From assembly GCF_002013895.1 (NCBI RefSeq), contig NZ_MAFQ01000006.1, positions 434,001 to 498,000 on the forward strand: a DNA stretch of 64,000 bases, given 5' to 3'. The notes under the pieces were generated by a model that saw only the letters and a list, made by a program, of their open reading frames with translations, searched no databases and was not told where the DNA came from. The DNA is from Mycobacteroides franklinii (GTDB lineage Bacteria > Actinomycetota > Actinomycetes > Mycobacteriales > Mycobacteriaceae). The translations under genes were made by a program, and so were the position numbers. The stretch's first letter is position 1. Each line of letters begins with the position of its first letter. This document shows, one piece after another, positions 47,584 through 57,608 of the stretch.

Positions 47584-48273
47584 ATGCCTGTGTTTCGCAC
47601 TCGGTCCCAGCGCAGCACCGCTCGCGTTACGACACTTCTCGGCGCCACTGTTCTCGCCGCTGCCCTGACCGGCTGCGGTGCCGGACAGATCTCGCAGACC
47701 GCGAACCAGTCGTCGGCGATCAATGGCGGCAGCGCCAACCTCGGCAAGCTGGCGCTGCGCAACATTCACCTCGTCGGGAACTCGGACCCGGTCAAGCAGC
47801 GCGCCGGACAAAAGGCGGAGCTGGTTCTGGTCATCGCGAATGAATCCGCGGATGTCAGTGACAGGCTCACCTCGATCAGCTCGCCGGACGACATCGGCAA
47901 GGTGACGCTGAGCGGAGACAGCGACATCCCCGCAACCGGGCGCCTGTTCGTCGGCTCCGCCGAGGGGCAGCAGCCGCCGGTCGAGGCCAAGGCACCCGAG
48001 GCCGCCGCTCCGGAAGCCGGCAGCACGGAGACCGCGATCCCCGAGACCAAGGCGCCAGAAGCCAAGCCGCAGGCCTCTTCTGACTCGACGATCACGCACG
48101 GCAAGGCGCAGCTTGCGCTGACGAAGGATCTGGCCGATGGCCTGACCTACCGGTTCACCTTCACGTTCGAGAAGGCCGGCGAGGTCACCGTCGCGGTACC
48201 CATCGACGCCGGTCCCAGCGCACCCCGCCAGCACACCATCAACGGTGGCGGCCACGAGGGCGGCGAGCACTAA
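47584..48273 (+). CDS. lpqE: LpqE-type lipoprotein
   Basis: 229 residues. Seen: signal peptide with lipobox ALTGC (Cys31), a folded beta-rich region containing LGKLALRNIHLVGN and YRFTFTFEKAGEVTVAVP, a central Ala/Pro/Glu-rich linker (about 135-165) and a His/Gly-rich tail ending GGGHEGGEH. The fold and the His-rich tail suggest a periplasmic metallochaperone-like protein (PCu(A)C/DUF461 type), but no metal-site motif is certain. It diverges from carD, as Rv3584 does in M. tuberculosis. A strong terminator follows. Confidence 0.85.
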   Translation: MPVFRTRSQRSTARVTTLLGATVLAAALTGCGAGQISQTANQSSAINGGSANLGKLALRNIHLVGNSDPVKQRAGQKAELVLVIANESADVSDRLTSISSPDDIGKVTLSGDSDIPATGRLFVGSAEGQQPPVEAKAPEAAAPEAGSTETAIPETKAPEAKPQASSDSTITHGKAQLALTKDLADGLTYRFTFTFEKAGEVTVAVPIDAGPSAPRQHTINGGGHEGGEH

Positions 48274-48296
48274 CCGAGCACTAACACAGTCGCGTA

Positions 48297-48343
48297 GCGA
48301 GGGCCCGGAACGGCGATCTGCCGTCCCGGGCCTTCGCTTTTTT
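48297..48343 (+). terminator. Intrinsic terminator after lpqE
   Basis: Long two-part stem: outer arms GCGAGGGCCCGG (48297-48308) and CCGGGCCTTCGC (48326-48337) with one G-T pair, and an inner ACGGC-GATCT-GCCGT hairpin, followed by six T. It separates lpqE from the secreted-protein gene at 48361 by 18 bases. Confidence 0.92.
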
Positions 48344-48360
48344 CGTGCTAGCTTGCGCCC

Positions 48361-48816
48361 ATGAAACGGCTCTTCACCTGCGCGGCGGCTGTGGCCATGA
48401 TCGGCACGGTACTCAGCGCGCCGATCGCCCACGCGGCACCTCGCACCGTGACGTACCGAGTCTGGGCGGAGTACGGCCCACTGGTCGCGGCAACCCTCGG
48501 CTACAACGACGCCAACGGCGCCCGCCAGGGCGCGATCAACCCACAGCTGCCGTGGGGCAAGGACATCACCTGGACCGATGACAGCAAGCATCCGCTCATC
48601 AACGTCACCGGCTACAACACCGGCGACGGCCCACGCATCTTCTGCCAGATCCTCATCGACGGACAGGTGGTCGACGAGAACGACCGGGTGGAGCTGGCCA
48701 CCTGCAGCTACGCCACCGACGGACTGCCACGCCAGCACTGCCTGCGCGGCAATTCCGGCACCAAGGTCGGCACGCGGGACCAAGTGGATGGCGACCCGTG
48801 CAGCCGCAATCCGTGA
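48361..48816 (+). CDS. Secreted MmpS-like small protein
   Basis: 151 residues. Seen: signal peptide ending PIAHAAP, then VTYRVWAEYGPLVAATLGYN, LPWGKDITWTDD and FCQILIDGQVVDEN, the strand pattern of the MmpS C-terminal domain (VTY-V, PW, C-I-VDG). It extends about 30 residues past its neighbour, with three more Cys. Unlike true MmpS proteins it has a cleavable signal and no mmpL partner nearby. It starts 18 bases after the lpqE terminator and is paralogous to the gene at 48900. Role unknown. Confidence 0.75.
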   Translation: MKRLFTCAAAVAMIGTVLSAPIAHAAPRTVTYRVWAEYGPLVAATLGYNDANGARQGAINPQLPWGKDITWTDDSKHPLINVTGYNTGDGPRIFCQILIDGQVVDENDRVELATCSYATDGLPRQHCLRGNSGTKVGTRDQVDGDPCSRNP

Positions 48817-48899
48817 CACCCCGCGGTGTGACGATTCGGCCCATTTGCCCACCGGCTCCGTGATAACTTCCGGCCCAAAGCCTGAACCGGGAGGACACC

Positions 48900-49265
48900 G
48901 TGAAGCGAACGTTGGCGGCGGCAACTGCAGCGACCGCGGTCCTTGGCCTGCTCCTTCCCGGGACCGCACAGGCCGCGCCGCCCAAGGTGACCTATCTGGT
49001 GTGGGCGGCCGGCAAGACCCCTGACGCCGGGACCATCAGCTATGGCGACTACTCCGGAACGCCACAGGCCCTCAATGACGTCAAGTTGCCCTGGTCGGTG
49101 ACGGTTGCCTGGCCGTACAAGGACACCGTCAAGCAGGTGACGGCCATCTGGGGGTCGGGCCACATCTACTGCCGGATTTTGGTGGACGGACAGACCGTCC
49201 TGTCCAACGACGGCGAGAGGACCGTGAACTGCCAGGACCGCATCGTCCCGCTGCCCTCTGATTAG
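48900..49265 (+). CDS. Secreted MmpS-like small protein, paralogue of its neighbour
   Basis: 121 residues from GTG 48900, with GGGAGGACA upstream. Seen: Ala-rich signal peptide cleaved near AQAAPP, then KVTYLVWAAGKTPDAGTISY, KLPWSVTVAWPY and YCRILVDGQTVLSND, aligned with the gene at 48361 across the whole mature part. Two Cys can form one disulfide. A tandem duplication followed by divergence is the simplest history. No mmpL lies nearby. It converges on the desaturase with 25 bases between stops and no hairpin. Confidence 0.75.
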   Translation: MKRTLAAATAATAVLGLLLPGTAQAAPPKVTYLVWAAGKTPDAGTISYGDYSGTPQALNDVKLPWSVTVAWPYKDTVKQVTAIWGSGHIYCRILVDGQTVLSNDGERTVNCQDRIVPLPSD

Positions 49266-49290
49266 CGCGCCCGCCAGGTTCAGTGAGACC

Positions 49291-50511
49291 TCAGACGGCA
49301 GCCTGGAACCGGCGCCGCACCATCCGCACCGGGAACGCGATGATGTCTGCAACCGTGGCAATCGGCGACTTCTCAAAGAAGTTGTCCGGGAACGAAAGCC
49401 TGAACACTTTCTTGTAGACACTTCCCAGCTGCTTCGCCATCGACGCCTCGTGATAGGCGATGCCGTACTTTTCGCATATCGCGCGAACCTCCACCGCAAT
49501 CTCCGCATAGCGATACGCGGGGAGGTCGGGGAACAGGTGGTGTTCGATCTGATAGCTCAGGTTGCCCGACAGAATGTCGATGCCCTTCCAACCGGTGAAG
49601 TTGGCTGAGCCGAGGATCTGGCGGTAGTACCAGGCGGCGTGGCTCTCGTCCTCGGTCTCTTCGATCGAGAACGTCTGAACCTCTTCAGGGAAGTGACCGC
49701 ACCAGATCACCGACGACGCCCAGAGGTTGCGGACCAGGTTGGCCGCCATGTTTCCGAGGAAGGTAAACGGCGCGCCCGGACCCGAGAGCAGCGGGAAGAT
49801 GACGTAGTCCTTGAGCGCCTGCTTGCCGGCCTTCGCGCGGAACCTGGCAAGCCCGTCCTTCATGTCGGACCACGACTTCTCACCCTTGAAGAACTTCTCC
49901 GACTCGAGCTCCTGGAGCGCGGTTCCCCACTGGAAGAAGATCTGCAGGGTGGCACAGAAGACGGGGTTGAGCAGCCAGATCGGATGCCACGGCTGCTCCT
50001 CGGTCATGCGCATGACGCCGTAACCCTCGGCGTCATGGTCTTTGCCGACGATGTTGGTGAAGGTGTGGTGCACGTAGTTGTGCGTGTACAGCCAGCTGTC
50101 GGCGTGAATCGTGTTGTCCCAGTCGAAGTTCTTCGACGTGAGAGCCGGGTCCTGCATCCAGTCGTACTGGCCATGCATGACGTTGTGCCCGATCTCCATG
50201 TTGTCGATGATCTTCGACAACGACAGAGCGGCAACGCCGGCAAGCCAGGCCGGCGGGAACCAGCCAGCCCACAGCAGCGCGCGGCCGGCGACCTCGAGCT
50301 TCTTCTGCTTGCTCACGATGTCGCGGATGTAGTTGGCGTCCTTTTCGCCGAGGTCGGCGACGATGCGTGCACGCAGGGCGTCCATTTCCTTACCGAACTC
50401 TTCGATCTGCTCGGAAGGCAGCTTCTTCAGGTCATTCGGCCTGGCCGGGGGTGCGTAAATGGTCGGCTTCTTCTGGTTCTTCTGCTTGACCGCGGGTGCG
50501 AAGGTGGTCAT
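49291..50511 (-). CDS. Membrane acyl-CoA delta-9 desaturase, DesA3 type
   Basis: 406 residues. Seen: three His clusters for the di-iron centre, HNVMHG, HNYVHHT and QIEHHLFP, with hydrophobic segments between them (around 82-100 and 175-195, 240-260). A basic, Pro-rich tail precedes the first helix. Known: DesA3 (Rv3229c) converts stearoyl-CoA to oleoyl-CoA with electrons from the Rv3230c-type reductase, the gene 44 bases upstream here. The two form a leftward operon. Closely similar paralogues exist in mycobacteria, so I give no symbol. Confidence 0.9.
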   Translation of the reverse strand: MTTFAPAVKQKNQKKPTIYAPPARPNDLKKLPSEQIEEFGKEMDALRARIVADLGEKDANYIRDIVSKQKKLEVAGRALLWAGWFPPAWLAGVAALSLSKIIDNMEIGHNVMHGQYDWMQDPALTSKNFDWDNTIHADSWLYTHNYVHHTFTNIVGKDHDAEGYGVMRMTEEQPWHPIWLLNPVFCATLQIFFQWGTALQELESEKFFKGEKSWSDMKDGLARFRAKAGKQALKDYVIFPLLSGPGAPFTFLGNMAANLVRNLWASSVIWCGHFPEEVQTFSIEETEDESHAAWYYRQILGSANFTGWKGIDILSGNLSYQIEHHLFPDLPAYRYAEIAVEVRAICEKYGIAYHEASMAKQLGSVYKKVFRLSFPDNFFEKSPIATVADIIAFPVRMVRRRFQAAV

Positions 50512-50555
50512 TTTCGGGTCTCCTTCAGGGCTGATAGGGGCTGGCTCGGAATGGA

Positions 50556-51671
50556 TCAGAGGGCAATGACGACGTCGCCGACGGGCTTGTTGATGCAGAG
50601 CTTGACGTTGGTGTCGCTGTCGCTACAGAGGTCGCCGTTCAGAACGTTCTGGGTCGTTCCACTGTCCTTCTTGCGGACACACGTGAAGCAAATGCCGATG
50701 CGGCAGCCGTACTCCGGCGTCAGGCCCGCGGCCTCAGCCTGCTCGAGGAGCGTTTGGCCGTTGTTCGCGACAGTCAGGTCCGACTCGGAGAAGGTGAGAT
50801 CACCTTCGGCATCGTCGGTGCCGACGGTGCGTATCGGAGCGGCGAACTGCTCGAGGTGGAGCTTGTCCGAGAGACCTTCGGCATCGAAGATCTCACGGAC
50901 CGCGTTCATCAGCGGCATCGGGCCACACAGATAGGTCTCGGCTTCCGCGTAGTGACGGTCAGCGGCGACCAGGTGCTCCTTACTGAAGAAGCCCTGGAGA
51001 TCTCCGTCGGCCGCTTCGGTATATGCCCGAACGATCTTCACGCCTTCGTACTTGGCCTTGATCTCCTCGATTTCAGCCTGGTAGATCACGTCGTCCTTGG
51101 TGAACGCGTAGTGCAGGAAGGTGATTTTTCCGATGTACGCCTTGTCCGTGAGCGTGCGCAGCATCGACATCACCGGCGTGATTCCCGAACCACCGCTGAT
51201 GAACAGGATGCTTCGCGGATGCGGAAGCGGAAGGCAGAACTCGCCTTGCGCGGCCGAGATCTGTACGACCAAACCTGGCTCGGCGTTGGCCAGCAACCAC
51301 GGCGAAACAAGTCCGTTCGGGTCTACTTTGATGGTGAGTTCGATCCGGCCGTCACGGCGGAACTGCGAATTCGCCGGCGAGTAGCAACGGGTGCGACGGA
51401 TGCCGTCGATCTCCACCGTGAGCTTGACGAACTGTCCCGCCCGGAAGCCCTTCCAGTTGGCATTGGGACGCAAAGTCAGAGTGACGCTGTCCTTGGTCTT
51501 CCGGACGACGTCGGTCACCTCGGCGCGGGTCTCCGCCGTGGACCACAACGGGTCAATCATTTCGAAGTAGCGGTCCACACCGTGTGGAGTTGTGGCCGCC
51601 TTGACGAACGAAGAAGTCAGCACCCGACGTGCAAGCCGAGAGGAAGTCAAAGCCTGAAGACTGCGAGACAT
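50556..51671 (-). CDS. Oxidoreductase partner of the desaturase (Rv3230c type, FAD/[2Fe-2S])
   Basis: 371 residues from ATG 51671 with GGAGG ideally placed. Seen: FAD site RCYSPANSQF, NAD site FISGGSGITPVMSML, CGPMPLMNAV, and a C-terminal ferredoxin domain with CRIGICFTC plus a later Cys (DLCSDSD). This is the same overall layout as KshB but with a different N-terminal extension. Known: Rv3230c passes electrons from NADPH to DesA3. First gene of the operon with the desaturase. An imperfect palindrome at 51698-51715 lies 27 bases upstream. Confidence 0.9.
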   Translation of the reverse strand: MSRSLQALTSSRLARRVLTSSFVKAATTPHGVDRYFEMIDPLWSTAETRAEVTDVVRKTKDSVTLTLRPNANWKGFRAGQFVKLTVEIDGIRRTRCYSPANSQFRRDGRIELTIKVDPNGLVSPWLLANAEPGLVVQISAAQGEFCLPLPHPRSILFISGGSGITPVMSMLRTLTDKAYIGKITFLHYAFTKDDVIYQAEIEEIKAKYEGVKIVRAYTEAADGDLQGFFSKEHLVAADRHYAEAETYLCGPMPLMNAVREIFDAEGLSDKLHLEQFAAPIRTVGTDDAEGDLTFSESDLTVANNGQTLLEQAEAAGLTPEYGCRIGICFTCVRKKDSGTTQNVLNGDLCSDSDTNVKLCINKPVGDVVIAL

Positions 51672-51979
51672 ACTTGCCTCCGTTTCGGTTAACGTTTGTA
51701 CACTGAATACAGTACGGCAGGGCGTCCTAAGGCACAACCTATGCGACCGTGGCGCTCATAACACTGAGCTATTACCGCATTTCATAGCATCTATCGATGG
51801 GTTTAATCAGTGCATTCGCCAGGCTACGGTTCGCCGCGATCGAGTCATACGATTCCCTTAGAATAAGTGCACATTTGTATGTGAACACACTGTGTCAGCA
51901 GGAAGCACACCCAGGAGAAACACGCGCCCGGCCCGCAGGACAGCGCGTTTTTGTCGGACCAGACGGCTAACGTCGCGGT
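51672..51979. promoter_or_regulatory. Desaturase operon/radA divergent intergenic region
   Basis: 308 bases without a credible gene. At 51698-51715 GTACACTGAATACAGTAC has matching outer GTAC ends and an inner ACTG-AATA-CAGT repeat. It sits just upstream of the reductase gene and is a candidate operator for a fatty-acid-responsive repressor. Nothing else structured was seen near radA. Confidence 0.45.
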
Positions 51980-53401
51980 GTGGCCAAACCCCGCGCGCAA
52001 TACCGCTGTTCGGAATGCCAGCACACCACCGCCAAGTGGGTGGGCCGCTGCCCTGATTGCGGCACCTGGGGCAGCGTGAGCGAAACCGCGGTGCTGTCCT
52101 CCATCGGCGGACTGGGCGCGGTACGAGCGGTCGCTCCGGCTTCGGCGGCGGTTCCCATCACCAGCATCGCCACCGATGCCACCAAGCACCGGCCCACGGG
52201 CGTCTCCGAGCTCGACAGGGTGCTCGGTGGCGGCGTCATCCCGGGTTCGGTCAACTTGCTCGCCGGCGAGCCGGGAGTCGGCAAGTCGACCCTGCTGTTG
52301 AAGGTGGTCCATCAATGGGCCGCATCCGGCGGACGGGCCCTCTACATCAGCGGCGAAGAGTCCGCGGCTCAGGTCCGGCTGCGGGCGGAACGCACCGGCT
52401 GTGTTCACGACGAGGTATATCTGGCCGCGGAGTCGGACCTGCACAGCGTGCTCGGGCACATCGACGCCGTCAAACCCACACTGGCGATTATCGATTCGGT
52501 GCAGACCATGTCCACGACCGACACCGACGGGGTCACCGGCGGGGTCACGCAAGTGCGCGCGGTGACAACCGCACTGACCATGGCGGCCAAGGCGTCGGGG
52601 GTGGCGATGGTGTTGGTTGGCCACGTCACCAAGGACGGCGCGATCGCCGGACCACGGTCGCTGGAACACCTCGTCGATGTGGTGCTGCACTTCGAGGGCG
52701 ACAAGCATTCGGCGCTGCGCATGGTGCGCGGCATCAAGAACCGATTTGGCTCAGCGGATGAAGTCGGATGTTTTGAGTTACGTGACAAGGGAATCGAGTG
52801 CGTGTCCGATCCATCCGGACTGTTCCTCGAGCATCGCGAGAAGGCGGCAGCAGGCACGGCGGTGACCGTCACCCTCGACGGGAAACGCCCACTGCTCGGT
52901 GAGGTGCAATCCCTCGTCACCACGTCGACCAACCCATCGCCGCGGCGGGCGGTCAGCGGCCTCGATCACGCACGCTCGGCGATGGTCACCGCCGTGCTGG
53001 AGCGACACGGGCGACTTCCCTTGGGTAACAACGATATTTACATGGCAACGGTGGGCGGCATGCGCATGACCGACCCCTCGGCGGATTTGGCCGTCCTGAT
53101 GGCCGTCGCCTCGGCGTACACCGACATAGCCCTGCCCGCCAACATGGTGTTCATCGGCGAGGTGGGACTGGCGGGCGATATCCGGCGCTCTGCCGCCGTG
53201 GGCAAGCGCATCTCCGAGGCTGCCCGCCTCGGCTACACACATGCGGTGATTCCACCCGAGGGCGACGATCTACACCCCGCGGGCATGCATCTACTGCGCT
53301 GCCCGACGGTAGGCCGGGCCCTCGAGGTGCTCTCGGAAGCACGCCGAGCCGCGCCCGAGCCGCGCCCCAACTTACGCCTGGCGCAACGTTTTACGGACTG
53401 A
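51980..53401 (+). CDS. radA: RadA, DNA repair ATPase
   Basis: 473 residues from GTG 51980. Seen: zinc ribbon CSEC (10-13) and CPDC (24-27), Walker [10 protein letters not shown] (96-104), the RadA-specific KNRFG after MVRGI, and a C-terminal Lon-like domain with [20 protein letters not shown]. Known: RadA is a RecA-like branch-migration helicase in recombination repair (Rv3585). It is followed by disA in the same direction after a thioesterase gene on the other strand; radA and disA are commonly neighbours in bacteria. Its 3' end overlaps the thioesterase by 11 bases. Confidence 0.95.
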   Translation: MAKPRAQYRCSECQHTTAKWVGRCPDCGTWGSVSETAVLSSIGGLGAVRAVAPASAAVPITSIATDATKHRPTGVSELDRVLGGGVIPGSVNLLAGEPGVGKSTLLLKVVHQWAASGGRALYISGEESAAQVRLRAERTGCVHDEVYLAAESDLHSVLGHIDAVKPTLAIIDSVQTMSTTDTDGVTGGVTQVRAVTTALTMAAKASGVAMVLVGHVTKDGAIAGPRSLEHLVDVVLHFEGDKHSALRMVRGIKNRFGSADEVGCFELRDKGIECVSDPSGLFLEHREKAAAGTAVTVTLDGKRPLLGEVQSLVTTSTNPSPRRAVSGLDHARSAMVTAVLERHGRLPLGNNDIYMATVGGMRMTDPSADLAVLMAVASAYTDIALPANMVFIGEVGLAGDIRRSAAVGKRISEAARLGYTHAVIPPEGDDLHPAGMHLLRCPTVGRALEVLSEARRAAPEPRPNLRLAQRFTD

Positions 53402-53906
53402 TGCCCAATGTCCGCGAGGCACCCTCGCCGTAGTGGGCGTCAGGATCGATGATCACAAAGATGCCCTGCGAACTCGCCACCAGCTGGCCGCCGATCCGCG
53501 CGCTCGCCGTGGTGTACAGCTTGCGTCCAACTCGGCCCTCCACGGCGGCTTCCAGATCCACTGTCGCCCCGACGGGAATCGGCTTGCGATAGTCAATCTC
53601 CAAATGCGCTGTGACAGCGATCAATTGCGTCACGATGCCCAGAACGCCTTGTAGCTCATCGAAAATCGCGGCCATTACGCCACCGTGGATGACCCCGGGT
53701 CCGCCCTCAAGTTCGGGCAGCACCTCGAACTGGCCGGTCACCCTCGCACCGTCACCGGCAAAGAACCGTGTCCCCCAAAGGTCCTCATCGGTTCCCGGAT
53801 AACTAAACCTACGAGGCCAACCCGGGTTCAACTCGGCGCCCGGAGCGGGAGCCTCCGGGCCGCGGCTGATCGGCTCAAGCCCCTCGGGCAACGTCCACGT
53901 CGACAT
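53391..53906 (-). CDS. PaaI-type hot-dog thioesterase
   Basis: 171 residues from ATG 53906. Seen: [20 protein letters not shown], the hot-dog helix with the HGG motif used by PaaI/4HBT thioesterases, then [13 protein letters not shown] and [12 protein letters not shown] strands. These enzymes hydrolyse acyl- or aryl-CoA esters; the substrate is unknown. It is wedged between radA (convergent, overlapping) and disA (divergent), as an insertion between genes that are adjacent in M. tuberculosis. About 30 residues precede the hot-dog domain. Monocistronic. Confidence 0.82.
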   Translation of the reverse strand: MSTWTLPEGLEPISRGPEAPAPGAELNPGWPRRFSYPGTDEDLWGTRFFAGDGARVTGQFEVLPELEGGPGVIHGGVMAAIFDELQGVLGIVTQLIAVTAHLEIDYRKPIPVGATVDLEAAVEGRVGRKLYTTASARIGGQLVASSQGIFVIIDPDAHYGEGASRTLGISP

Positions 53907-53956
53907 GACCACGTAATCTAACTGCGGCGAATCGAACCGGGAGAGGGAGGTGCGCG

Positions 53957-55042
53957 ATGGACAACGCGGAAGCCAACGCAAGAATGCGGGAAACCCTGGC
54001 CCGATTGGCGCCTGGCACACCCCTACGTGACGGCCTGGAGCGCATTCTTCGTGGTCGCACCGGTGCGCTGATTGTCCTCGGCTACGACGACAAGGTCGAG
54101 AGCATCTGCGATGGCGGCTTCTCGCTCGATGTCGCATTCGCCCCTACCCGGCTTCGCGAGCTGTCCAAGATGGACGGCGCGGTGGTGCTGTCCACGGACG
54201 GATCGCGCATCGTGCGCGCCAATGTGCAGCTGGTGCCCGACCCGTCCATTCCGACCGACGAATCCGGCACCCGGCACCGCTCCGCGGAGCGAACCGCCAT
54301 CCAGACCGACTATCCCGTTGTGTCGGTGAGCCATTCGATGAATATCGTGAGTGTGTACACCGCCGGGATCCGGCACGTGGTGATGGACTCGGCGACAGTC
54401 ATGTCACGCGTCAACCAGGCGGTTTCCACACTGGAGCGTTACACGACGCGGCTGGACGAGGTGACCTCGTCGCTGTCGACCGCCGAGATCGAGGATTTCG
54501 TGACGCTGCGCGATGTCATGACGGTGGCGCAGCGCTTAGAGCTGGTGCGCCGGATCAGCCAGGACATCGAGCTCGATGTCATCGAGCTCGGCACCGACGG
54601 ACGGCAACTCAAACTACAGATCAGCGAGCTCGTCGGTGATAACGACACCGAACGTGAGCTGCTGGTCCGGGATTATCACGCCAACCCCGAACCACCGACA
54701 CAGACGCAGATCGCCTCGACACTCGAGGATTTGGACGCGCTCTCGGACACCGATCTGCTGGACCTGACAGTGTTATCGCGCACGTTCGGCTACCCGTCCA
54801 CCGTCGAAGCTCAAGACACTGCGATGAGTTCTCGCGGCTACCGGGTCATGACGCACATTCCCCGGCTGCAGTTCGCGCATATCGACAGGCTGGTCAGGGC
54901 CTTCGGGTCGCTCCAAGGGCTCCTGGCAGCCAGCGCGACAGACCTGCAGTCAGTGGAGGGTATCGGTGCGATGTGGGCCCGCCACATCCGGGAGGGCCTC
55001 TCCCGGCTGGCCGAGTCGACGCTTACCGAACAGACCGGCTAG
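53957..55042 (+). CDS. disA: DisA, diadenylate cyclase (c-di-AMP synthase)
   Basis: 361 residues from ATG 53957 with GGGAGG upstream. Seen: DAC domain with KMDGAVVLS (DGA at 73-75) and [11 protein letters not shown] (RHR at 106-108), the two ATP-binding motifs, a coiled linker near 150-230, and a C-terminal helix-hairpin-helix ([13 protein letters not shown]) that binds branched DNA. Known: DisA (Rv3586) is the sole c-di-AMP synthase of most mycobacteria and forms an octamer that RadA inhibits. The stop shares CTAG with the convergent Rv3587c-like gene. Confidence 0.96.
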   Translation: MDNAEANARMRETLARLAPGTPLRDGLERILRGRTGALIVLGYDDKVESICDGGFSLDVAFAPTRLRELSKMDGAVVLSTDGSRIVRANVQLVPDPSIPTDESGTRHRSAERTAIQTDYPVVSVSHSMNIVSVYTAGIRHVVMDSATVMSRVNQAVSTLERYTTRLDEVTSSLSTAEIEDFVTLRDVMTVAQRLELVRRISQDIELDVIELGTDGRQLKLQISELVGDNDTERELLVRDYHANPEPPTQTQIASTLEDLDALSDTDLLDLTVLSRTFGYPSTVEAQDTAMSSRGYRVMTHIPRLQFAHIDRLVRAFGSLQGLLAASATDLQSVEGIGAMWARHIREGLSRLAESTLTEQTG

Positions 55043-55785
55043 GCCGGTGGCGCGACCGGCGGCGGCGCGTCCGCGGGCTTCTCGCCGATGATGAACGGCA
55101 CCGGCGCACTGCGCAGATCACCAAGCTGCACCACCAGCGAGTAGGTCCCCGGCCCGATGGCCGGACGCGGCAGCGGGCAGTTCGGTGCGGAACCCATTCC
55201 TGTCCAGGTGACCTCGGTGGTCACCTGCTCACCCGGGTTGAAACTCTTGATCGACGACTCTTGCGACGGGGCGCAGTCCAGGTTGGCCCAGATCCGCTTA
55301 TTGTCCACGCTGAAAACCGAGGCGGCCAGCACGGCGGCGCCCACGTCTCGCTTGCATTGCACCAGACCGATATTGGTGACCACCATGGTGAACTTGGGCT
55401 GCTCACCGGCCAGGTAGCTGGCCTTGTCGGTGGAGGCCTTCACCGCAAGTGTCGCGTCCGGGCAGTCGTCGCCGGGATTCAACGCCACCGGGGGCACCAA
55501 CTCGGGCTTGGCTATTGGCGGCCCATCATGCGTGGGAGCGTCCGCGGGCTTGTCGGCAGGCTTGTTGATTTCGTTGGGCGGCAGGATGACCGGCTTACCG
55601 GCGGGGGCTGCCGTTTCGGCAGGCTTGTCGGCGGCCTTCGTATCGGCTCCAGCACTGCCACCGACCAGCGCGAAGATCACCGCCGCGACGATGGCGACCA
55701 CGACCACCGCCACGCCGATCGCGAGGGCGCGGCGCCGCCAATAGATCTCAGAAGGCAGCGGGCCTGAGGGGTGCATGTCCATCAC
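55039..55785 (-). CDS. Membrane-anchored protein, Rv3587c type
   Basis: 248 residues. Seen: a single transmembrane helix at about 19-42 ([20 protein letters not shown]) with basic residues before it, then an Ala/Pro/Lys-rich stalk (45-100) and an extracytoplasmic beta-sandwich-like domain with four Cys (DDCPDA, VQCKRD, DCAPS, NCPLPRP). No catalytic motif. The position next to disA matches Rv3587c of M. tuberculosis. Type II topology is inferred. Function unknown; the stalk plus cysteine-containing domain suggests a cell-wall protein. Confidence 0.8.
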   Translation of the reverse strand: MMDMHPSGPLPSEIYWRRRALAIGVAVVVVAIVAAVIFALVGGSAGADTKAADKPAETAAPAGKPVILPPNEINKPADKPADAPTHDGPPIAKPELVPPVALNPGDDCPDATLAVKASTDKASYLAGEQPKFTMVVTNIGLVQCKRDVGAAVLAASVFSVDNKRIWANLDCAPSQESSIKSFNPGEQVTTEVTWTGMGSAPNCPLPRPAIGPGTYSLVVQLGDLRSAPVPFIIGEKPADAPPPVAPPA

Positions 55786-55913
55786 GATTCAACGGTAAGC
55801 GCAGGTCACCACAGGATGGCCGACCTCGCTCGGCGTGTCGGCGAGCTACACAGACTTCACAGTGCTATTTGGGTGGCGATTTGGGAGGGTAATCGGGCGC
55901 CACTGGCGGGCGG

Positions 55914-57458
55914 TTAGTTCACGCAGGGGACGCCGCTACTGCTGCCGACCACCGGCTTACCCGAGTCCGGCGGCGCGTAGTCACCGGACGATCCCGAGCT
56001 CGACAAGCTCGCCATGGAACTTGCGGTGCCGCTGTCTTCGGCGCTCATGACATCGCTTGGCGCGGAGTACCCGGTGCCCAACATGACCCGAATTCGTCCG
56101 GGCGCCAATGTCGGATCCGCACTGGGCTCCGCCTCGATACCCAACATGCTGGACATCGCCTTGGCGTCTGCATCGGCACCGGCGCCGTAATCAATGGCGG
56201 TGCCGGTGGATTCGCCGCTCAGCGGATCCCGCACGTCGCCCCTGGTGTAACCGCGGCTAACCAGCGCGGACGAGATCGTCGACGCCAGGCCGGACGTCGA
56301 GGTGGCATTCACCACGTCGACGGTGCTGGTGGGCGTCCCCGTGGCGGACACCGGCGCCGAATCCTCGCCCTTGAATGCGGCGGCTACCTTGGCGCGAATC
56401 GCGACCGGATCGACGATGTTCACGTCTGCACCGTTGATGTTGTCGTATCGCACCACCGGCAGCGTCTGGAAGTTCACGTTGCCATCGGCGATCTGCCCGA
56501 GGCGCTGGAACTGCTTCTCGGTCCAACCCTTGGACAGCACCACGTCCTTGTGGACGACGTTCATCAAACCGTTCAGTTTGGTGATGTCGGTGAGGGTGCC
56601 CGCGTTGCGAAGCTGCTGCATCACCGAGATCAGGAACGCCTGCTGACGATGGGTCCGGTCCAGGTCACCGTTTTCCAGACCGTGACGTTGACGCACGAAC
56701 GCCAATGCCTGGGAGGCGTTGAGGGACTGCTCTCCGGCCGGGAAATTGGCGCCCGAGTAGCTGTCGTAGACGGCACTGTTCAGGCAGACGGTGATGCCAC
56801 CGAGTTCGGAGGCCAGATCGTAGAAGCCGACCAGATTGACCTCGGCGAAGTAGTCTATGGGTTGACCGGTCAGCCGGTGGACGGCGTTGAGGGTAGCGCG
56901 GCGGCCGGCCTCGCGGCTCTGCTGCTCCAGCGTCGCCTGATCGGTGATGCCCTCGTTGACGAGCTTGTCCGCCTCGTTGGCCTTCGTCAGGCCATAGGCC
57001 TCTTTGATCTTGATGTGCTTGTAGCCGGGGATGCCGTCGGCGGGTACCCAGTCGTCGCGGGGGATCGAGAATGCCGTGACCTTGTTGTCGGCGCCCACGT
57101 GCACCAGGATCAGTGTGTTCGTGTTGTATCCGCCGGCGTCCGAATCACCCGCGTGGAGCTGATTCAGGACCGCCCTGGGGAGGTCGTTTCCGTCCTGGTC
57201 TTTCCGGGAGTCCAGACCGATCAGCAGCATGTTCATGGAGCCGTCGTTCGACTTGCCACCCTCGGCCTCGGCACCAGAAGTGGGCACATGGCTGAACGCC
57301 TTATAGAAGACCTGCCAGCCGGCGCCCGTTACCACCAAGCTGCCGCAGGCCAGCAGTGCGAAGATGACGCGGCCCGCCACGGTTTTGTTAAGTGACCAGC
57401 GCTTATTCGATTTAGGTAGTGCGTGCTTTGGCCGCCTGCGACCAGCGTCGCGGCTCAT
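55914..57458 (-). CDS. LytR-CpsA-Psr (LCP) family cell-wall glycopolymer transferase
   Basis: 514 residues. Seen: basic N-terminal tail, TM helix at about 29-51, LCP domain with MLLIGLDSRKDQDG, TLILVHVGADNKVTAFSIPR and FVRQRHGLENGDLDRTHRQQ, the Arg/Asp residues that bind pyrophosphate lipids, then a LytR_C domain near 365-460 and a Ser-rich tail. Known: mycobacterial LCP proteins attach arabinogalactan to peptidoglycan; paralogues exist (Lcp1, CpsA and others) and I do not assign one. It is absent from this position in M. tuberculosis. Confidence 0.9.
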   Translation of the reverse strand: MSRDAGRRRPKHALPKSNKRWSLNKTVAGRVIFALLACGSLVVTGAGWQVFYKAFSHVPTSGAEAEGGKSNDGSMNMLLIGLDSRKDQDGNDLPRAVLNQLHAGDSDAGGYNTNTLILVHVGADNKVTAFSIPRDDWVPADGIPGYKHIKIKEAYGLTKANEADKLVNEGITDQATLEQQSREAGRRATLNAVHRLTGQPIDYFAEVNLVGFYDLASELGGITVCLNSAVYDSYSGANFPAGEQSLNASQALAFVRQRHGLENGDLDRTHRQQAFLISVMQQLRNAGTLTDITKLNGLMNVVHKDVVLSKGWTEKQFQRLGQIADGNVNFQTLPVVRYDNINGADVNIVDPVAIRAKVAAAFKGEDSAPVSATGTPTSTVDVVNATSTSGLASTISSALVSRGYTRGDVRDPLSGESTGTAIDYGAGADADAKAMSSMLGIEAEPSADPTLAPGRIRVMLGTGYSAPSDVMSAEDSGTASSMASLSSSGSSGDYAPPDSGKPVVGSSSGVPCVN

Positions 57459-57608
57459 CCGTCGCCACCCCCGAGTGGCAGCAACATATACACCGAACTA
57501 CCCATCCCTCCCCCAGAGAAATCTGCAATCCGTCTAATTCTCCCATTACCGGCACCGGGATGCCATGTGATGTTTGCCGAATGCATCGTGAACTGGGGTT
57601 TTGCGTTG

